Shown one piece after another: positions 59,784-64,000 of a DNA stretch of 64,000 bases (within the stretch, counting starts at the first letter, position 1; every line of letters begins with the position of its first letter). A program made the position numbers and the translations under genes. The DNA is from Diplolepis rosae. Its lineage: Eukaryota; Arthropoda; Insecta; Hymenoptera; Diplolepididae. Below the pieces are notes generated by a model. That model was given only the letters and a program-made list of their open reading frames with translations, was not told the DNA's origin and searched no databases. The DNA is taken from positions 1,674,001 to 1,738,000 of the forward strand of contig JAPYXD010000737.1 of NCBI GenBank assembly GCA_030998225.1, written 5' to 3'.

Positions 59784-59798
59784 GGGGGGGGGGGGGGG
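59784..59798 (+). repeat. G15 homopolymer
   Basis: Fifteen consecutive G in AT-rich DNA. It may be a real tract or contain sequencing-length error. Confidence 0.85.
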
Positions 59799-60342
59799 CG
59801 TTCGTTTGCATTGATATTAGTTCTTGCTATCAAAACTTGGCGGCGCTGATGCTCATTTTCACTTTTTTAAGTACCCTCCTAAAATACATGGTAGTGGCCG
59901 CACTATGTTCGGACCATCGTCAACCTCGGAACTCTCCTCAGAAAAATAACGGTACTATCCTCAAAGAGTAATTCTCGATCCAGCTTCGTCATAGTTTCTC
60001 TGCACGAGAAGAGTAACTCCGAGATATTTTACTGGTCACTCGCTCCACCATTTATCAGTGCGTTCCTCATTAGTAAAAAGGTGAAATTGATGCTAAATTA
60101 ACTGTAAGGATTTAAAAGGATAGGGTTGGTACTATAGTTCAAAAGAAATATTTAAATATTTAACTTGTTTGTATTTTTATTTTACGTTGAAATCGGCGTT
60201 AAAGGAAACGAAGATATACAATCATTTTATTTATTAACGACAATAATTTAAAAAATATAAAATCTGTCCTTCAACTCTGCTAAAGACGACTTCAGGCGTA
60301 ATCCTCAAGCATTTCGTGCGCGAAATTTAAATATATAATTAA
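59799..60342. other. Spacer without recognised gene
   Basis: Includes a moderately GC-balanced stretch (59870-60060) with no recognised coding pattern; the 82-codon frame at 59723-59971 spans the G15 tract and is not credible. Confidence 0.45.
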
Positions 60343-60622
60343 CACGTTGAATGCCATGGGGGTCACCGGTGACCGGCACTCAACTTGGCAGTGACACCAT
60401 GGGGGCCACCTGTGACCGGCGCGCCCAGATTGATAGAAATATATATAATAAAGATATGACAATACTTATAATTTTTTATTATTATCATCGTTGATGCAGT
60501 GTTGTGAAGAAATGAATGTAGTATAAAACATCTGACATAACATTTTTATATGTATCGCATAATAGAAAATTCATCGTGGCGCCACGGACAATCCCTGTAA
60601 AATTGGCGTGGCATTCAACGTA
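60343..60622. mobile_element. piggyBac-type MITE with TTAA duplications
   Basis: CACGTTGAATGCCA at the left end mirrors TGGCATTCAACGTA at the right (one mismatch at the tip). TTAA flanks both sides (60339-60342 and 60623-60626), the piggyBac target. Near the left end lies the 14-bp palindrome GGTCACCGGTGACC (60361-60374), within a ~24-bp unit that is repeated once at 60397-60420, like a subterminal binding site. No open frame. Confidence 0.85.
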
Positions 60623-60626
60623 TTAA

Positions 60627-61166
60627 AGACTGCAAAATGGAAATTTGTCAAATAAATGTATTGAATAATAAAATTAATAATATTAAATATACTAATGTAT
60701 CAAAGTTGCACGAATATTGTAATAAGTTTGACGGGAAGTCTTTGATAAAAATATTTTACTTTATCAACTGCGGTAACATTTCATAAAAAACTTTCACTAG
60801 CCGAATGAATAAAGTTAATTACATTAATTTTTCGGAAAGAAATGTTTTCATAATAATAGGGTATACTTTAATAAAAGCTAAGAGGATTATCATTTCATTA
60901 AATTTTAAAACAAATGCAATATAGATATGAAACTAAATTAGGGCTTATAACGATATTATTAGACAATATTAACTAATGTTTGCATATAATTGTTTACATA
61001 ATAATGTTACATCTCGCAACGTATTTGAATGTACCCTAGGCACAGGCTAGATCTGGGGGAAATCTGGGAAAGTTACTAGGAGAGAAAATTACCGATAGAA
61101 AAAGGATATAACTACGTCACACACAGCGGGATACTGCGCAATTCGTCACTTCACGTAAAAGTACAA
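60627..61166. other. AT-rich spacer
   Basis: No element ends, repeats or coding signal seen. Confidence 0.45.
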
Positions 61167-61206
61167 TATAAAAATAAGGACACGCTGCCAGGGTTAAAAT
61201 CAGTCT
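61167..61206 (+). promoter_or_regulatory. Candidate core promoter (TATA plus arthropod initiator)
   Basis: TATAAAAATAAG at 61167 is followed 33 bp later by TCAGTC at 61200-61205, the arthropod initiator consensus TCAGT. Surrounding sequence is more GC-balanced. Spacing is slightly long for a TATA box. It could belong to a host gene or to an LTR; no downstream element motif is seen. Confidence 0.3.
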
Positions 61207-61283
61207 TGTGAGCAGACATAAAGTACGGCGTTTCCCGAGAATCTTTAAAAAGGATTCCCAGCGTGAAGTACGCGTATAGTGCA

Positions 61284-61539
61284 TTTTAAGAGTCAAACTA
61301 AAGTAGTGACTAATTCAACACCTTAATTTTTAAATTACGCGCAAAAGTAATAAATAAACAATTCTTAAAAGAAAACAATGATTTTATTTATTATTTTTTT
61401 ATTATTTATTTATTATTTTGTTTATTATTGTAATTATTATTGATTTTTTTCTTTTAAGAATGGATTATTTATTACTTTTGCATGTAGTTTAAAAATTAAG
61501 GTGTTGAATTAGTCACTACTTTAGTTTGACATTTAAAAC
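61284..61539. repeat. Long hairpin with ~95-bp arms
   Basis: GTCAAACTAAAGTAGTGACT (61292 onward) and its reverse complement (ending at 61530) define arms that stay paired through TTCAACACCTTAATTTTTAA, AAAAGTAATAAATAA and ATTCTTAAAAGAAAA. The ~60-bp loop is ATTATTT-type low complexity. Probably a MITE; no target duplication is evident beyond TTTTAA on both sides. Confidence 0.8.
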
Positions 61540-61834
61540 TTCTTGTTTGTGATACTCTAGTAATTTTTAATTAAGTGAATTGCTGCTTGTGAAGTACTTT
61601 CGTACCTGATGTTTTATACTATTTAGTGATAATCTTCTATATTATTACTTAGGTCACAGCATGTACATACTTAATTTTCACGTAATATCTGCATTCAGTA
61701 TTAATTATATTTTAGGGTTTGTTTCTTTTCCAATTTTATTATTTTCTAATAAATTAAAATGTTCGGAAACGACCAAAATACAATAGTTTATAATTTTTGT
61801 ATATATTTAAAATTATTTCTATTACTTCTTTCAG

Positions 61835-61900
61835 TTGGAGCAACTTATTACTCCTCAGAAATTTGAGCGTATGATGAAATACGCCAACAAGATCGAGTAA
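61835..61900 (+). CDS. Candidate last coding exon of an unidentified host gene
   Basis: A pyrimidine-rich tract ending TTCTTTCAG is followed by 22 codons (TTG start of frame to TAA at 61898-61900). The encoded tail, LEQLITPQKFERMMKYANKI plus a final Glu, has balanced amino-acid use and G/C-ending codons near the end (TAC GCC AAC AAG ATC GAG), unlike neighbouring DNA. Poly(A) signals AATAAA follow at 62130 and 62159. No upstream exon in the window could be identified, and the protein is not recognised. Confidence 0.35.
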   Translation: MEQLITPQKFERMMKYANKIE

Positions 61901-62544
61901 TTCAACATTTTTTAAAACAGAAGGGGATGGAGCTTTTTTTCAGTTTTTAAAACCGTTTATGTACAGGTACATAAGGGTTGAATTATGAAACCCGAATTCA
62001 TTTATACTAAAAATAGTTATTATATGTGACTATTATTAATAGTTCACGTTCGGAACGTGAGATAATTTTTACACTACTCCAAGGTACGTTTACTTGTTGA
62101 ATTCTGTAATCTATATTTGATAAATTTATAATAAATTTATATTTAATTATAGTTAAGAAATAAATACATATGCCTCTTTAAATATATACAACATTATATA
62201 CCATAATAATAAATATTACCGAGTTATATTTTAGTATTATTTAATAAATTTCATTTCTTAGTTTAATATTATGTATACTATCAATACTAATACCGGTAAA
62301 AAAGCATGGATTATATATTGTATCTTTAATATTTACACTTTTCCCTTTTTACTATATTTGAATTTACCGCAACATTCATTGTAATCAACCTAAGTAAAGA
62401 TGGCGGCTCAGCCTTCAATGAAGCACACGACTTTGCATTGATTGTGCATCCAGTGTATTATAGAGATCAGTGGTAATATCTCTATGGCAGTAACACCTGT
62501 GGGATACTCATTTCATCGAAATCACACCTGTGGAGGTCCTTACA
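61901..62544. other. AT-rich sequence, possible 3' untranslated region
   Basis: Contains AATAAA at 62130-62135 and 62159-62164. A short ATGGCGGCTCAGCC at about 62400 opens only 13 codons. Nothing else supported. Confidence 0.35.
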
Positions 62545-63245
62545 ACAACCCAGCAAACACGTTATGTAACCGCTCCGTAACAAAAGGGTAATATAGTTAT
62601 TTCTGGCTATGTAACGATTGTTATTGTTCAGTGATGTAATTGCTATATAAAGGGAAGGTAACAATGTTATGTAAAATTGTTACCGCGTGAAGATGTAAAG
62701 GATCAATAAAAGAGTGAATGTAACAATTCTGTAGCAGTGGGATGTATATGCTATAGAAAAACAATGTAAAATTCGTTCTTTAATTGTGTTACATACATGA
62801 TCTGTAACAGTTTTGTAAGTGAACTGTCACGGCATTACTGTATAATTATGTAAGTCGTGTATAATGTACATTAATTAAAGCTATCTAACAATGTGACATA
62901 ATTATTATGTAAGAATCACGTAACATCTTTTCTATAACTTGGTTACCTAAATGATCTATTACAATTTCGTTGCTTTGTTACGTAAGGGTAATGTAACAAT
63001 GTTACGGAATAGTTATGTTAGTTGTATATAATGTACATTAGTAACAGCTACGTAAAAGTGTGACATAATTTTTATGTGACAATACTGTAACTTTGATTCT
63101 GTAACTTGGTCACGCGAATGATCTATAACACTTTCTTTGCAGTAAGTAAGTGTACTATGACGGCATTACTGTGTAGTGCTTCTCTGTAAGTTGTGTATAA
63201 TGCACGTTATTATCAGATATTTAACAATCATGTAATATTATATAT
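62545..63245 (+). repeat. Diverged GTAAC-rich tandem repeat, ~167-bp unit
   Basis: TATAATGTACATTA at about 62862 and 63027, and TATAATGCACGTTA at 63196, are spaced 165-169 bp. The words GCGTAACTTGGTYAC, ATGATCTATWACA and CGGCATTACTGT recur with the same spacing, extending back to about 62545 where the array opens CCAGCAAACACGTTATGTAA. The pentamer GTAAC/GTTAC is strongly over-represented throughout. Units are diverged and non-coding. Confidence 0.8.
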
Positions 63246-63462
63246 AGGTATTTTAATTTTCCGATTAGCGACATCAATAATAGTTGGAAAAATTAAAAAT
63301 TGTGGGTAATAACTTGTGTAAACTAAATTTCTCTTATGGTAAAATTTCACATGCCCTTAGTATAATATTCCGTAATCGACAAATAACACAAAGGTGCAAA
63401 ATTTGACTCACAGAAATGAATGGTGTCTTATCAATATTTTATCATCTTATATATGTTTAACA

Positions 63463-64000
63463 TATGGGCGATTCTCTGCGAGGACGCAGTTTTGGAAGCC
63501 CAAAATTTTGTAAACGAAAATTCTCTTTTTTGTACGGTTTTTGTCATTTTCCTTTGTGTTTTTACTACTGAAATGCACCCTGAATGTGGTCAAGCTACAA
63601 GTTTCATGGTCAGTTCTTGTCGATAAAATCTTTAATTTTCGGTGCCACGGTTGTGACATTTTTCCTACTTTTAATGCAGTTGACTGCTGTAAGTGGTTTC
63701 ATAGAACGACAAAATACATTCTATAACAAAGTACACAATATTTATTATATTTTTCTTGGAAACAAAATTATATTCACATGTATTTTTACGTTGAAAAATT
63801 ACATAATAAATGAAAAGTAAAACCGAATTATTGCACCAAATCAAGCTTCGATAAATAGTAATCTTTGTTTCTGGTTTCCTACTTTATTAGCATTGGAAAC
63901 AGACTTTTTCATTTTCGTAATATCTTGCTGACCTTTTTCAGTAGCCTTCACTGATTTTTTAGAAACAAGTCGCGTTTTACAACTTACCATTTTTCCTAAA
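63463..64000 (+). mobile_element. Element B, second copy (partial, cut by window end)
   Basis: Opens ATATGGGCGATTCTCTGCGA, the element B terminus, and runs as the reverse complement of 51870-51665 at about 95% identity, including one TCACAACCGTGGCA (minus strand). It has ~300 bp (about 63660-63955) that the first copy lacks before rejoining at TAGAAACAAGTCGCG. Confidence 0.8.
63841..63990 (-). CDS. Mini-ORF of element B, second copy (49 codons)
   Basis: ATG at 63990-63988, stop at 63843-63841. It starts MVSCKTRLVSKK, matching the first copy's mini-ORF except at residue 3, then continues through a Lys/Gln/Ser-rich stretch not present in the first copy. It is highly basic and might bind nucleic acid, but no domain is recognised. 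The conserved N-terminus over two copies in opposite orientation argues weakly for real coding. It could be the first exon of a longer gene lying partly outside the window. Confidence 0.3.
   Translation of the reverse strand: MVSCKTRLVSKKSVKATEKGQQDITKMKKSVSNANKVGNQKQRLLFIEA

Overview
The window looks like heterochromatic, mobile-element-rich DNA from an arthropod, most likely an insect. A hymenopteran is possible, because the R1/TRAS-type ORF1 resembles those I know from wasps and ants, but nothing here proves it. No intact host gene was found. Base composition is strongly AT-rich, except in two GC-richer non-LTR retrotransposon remnants and one small hairpin block.

Positions 1-28598 are one uninterrupted satellite array. 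The monomer is about 150 bp, there are roughly 190 copies, and it is already mid-array at base 1. Copies are very similar, fall into at least three subtypes, and carry a perfect 7-bp dyad (TAGCTTC-AACG-GAAGCTA) that overlaps a partial CENP-B-box-like motif. The array decays into single-copy DNA at about 28.6-28.7 kb.

Positions 28.7-42 kb are a graveyard of mobile elements: an internally deleted R1-like non-LTR element (28877-30795); a full-length but dead mariner with TA target duplication (30966-33556), split by a 1.4-kb foldback element with piggyBac-like ends (31692-33099); a non-LTR element with only ORF1 and a 3' tail (about 35080-36915); several small terminal-inverted-repeat elements; and a diverged ~142-bp tandem repeat (40443-41065).

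Positions 41.85-53.39 kb form a nested composite. Two long inverted arms face each other. The left arm is split by a young BEL/Pao LTR retrotransposon (42274-47448) with a 1104-codon pol reading frame. The right arm is split by a 736-bp TIR element. Between the arms lie a foldback repeat and a ~3.5-kb element ('element B') with ~30-bp inverted ends, a recurring 14-mer (TCACAACCGTGGCA), diverged tandem repeats and a block of GCGAAGC mini-hairpins. A second partial copy of element B closes the window (63463-64000). The right arm preserves the pre-insertion site of the BEL element, which shows an unusually long 12-bp target duplication.

Positions 53.4-63.4 kb hold a decayed minus-strand gene with four double-stranded-RNA-binding domains (54225-55870), a CACTA/Transposase_21-like remnant broken by a Tc1/mariner relative, a piggyBac-type MITE with TTAA duplications (60343-60622), a possible last coding exon of a host gene (61835-61900), a long hairpin, and a GTAAC-rich tandem repeat (62545-63245). 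All functional statements come from reading translations and motifs by eye; no database search was run.
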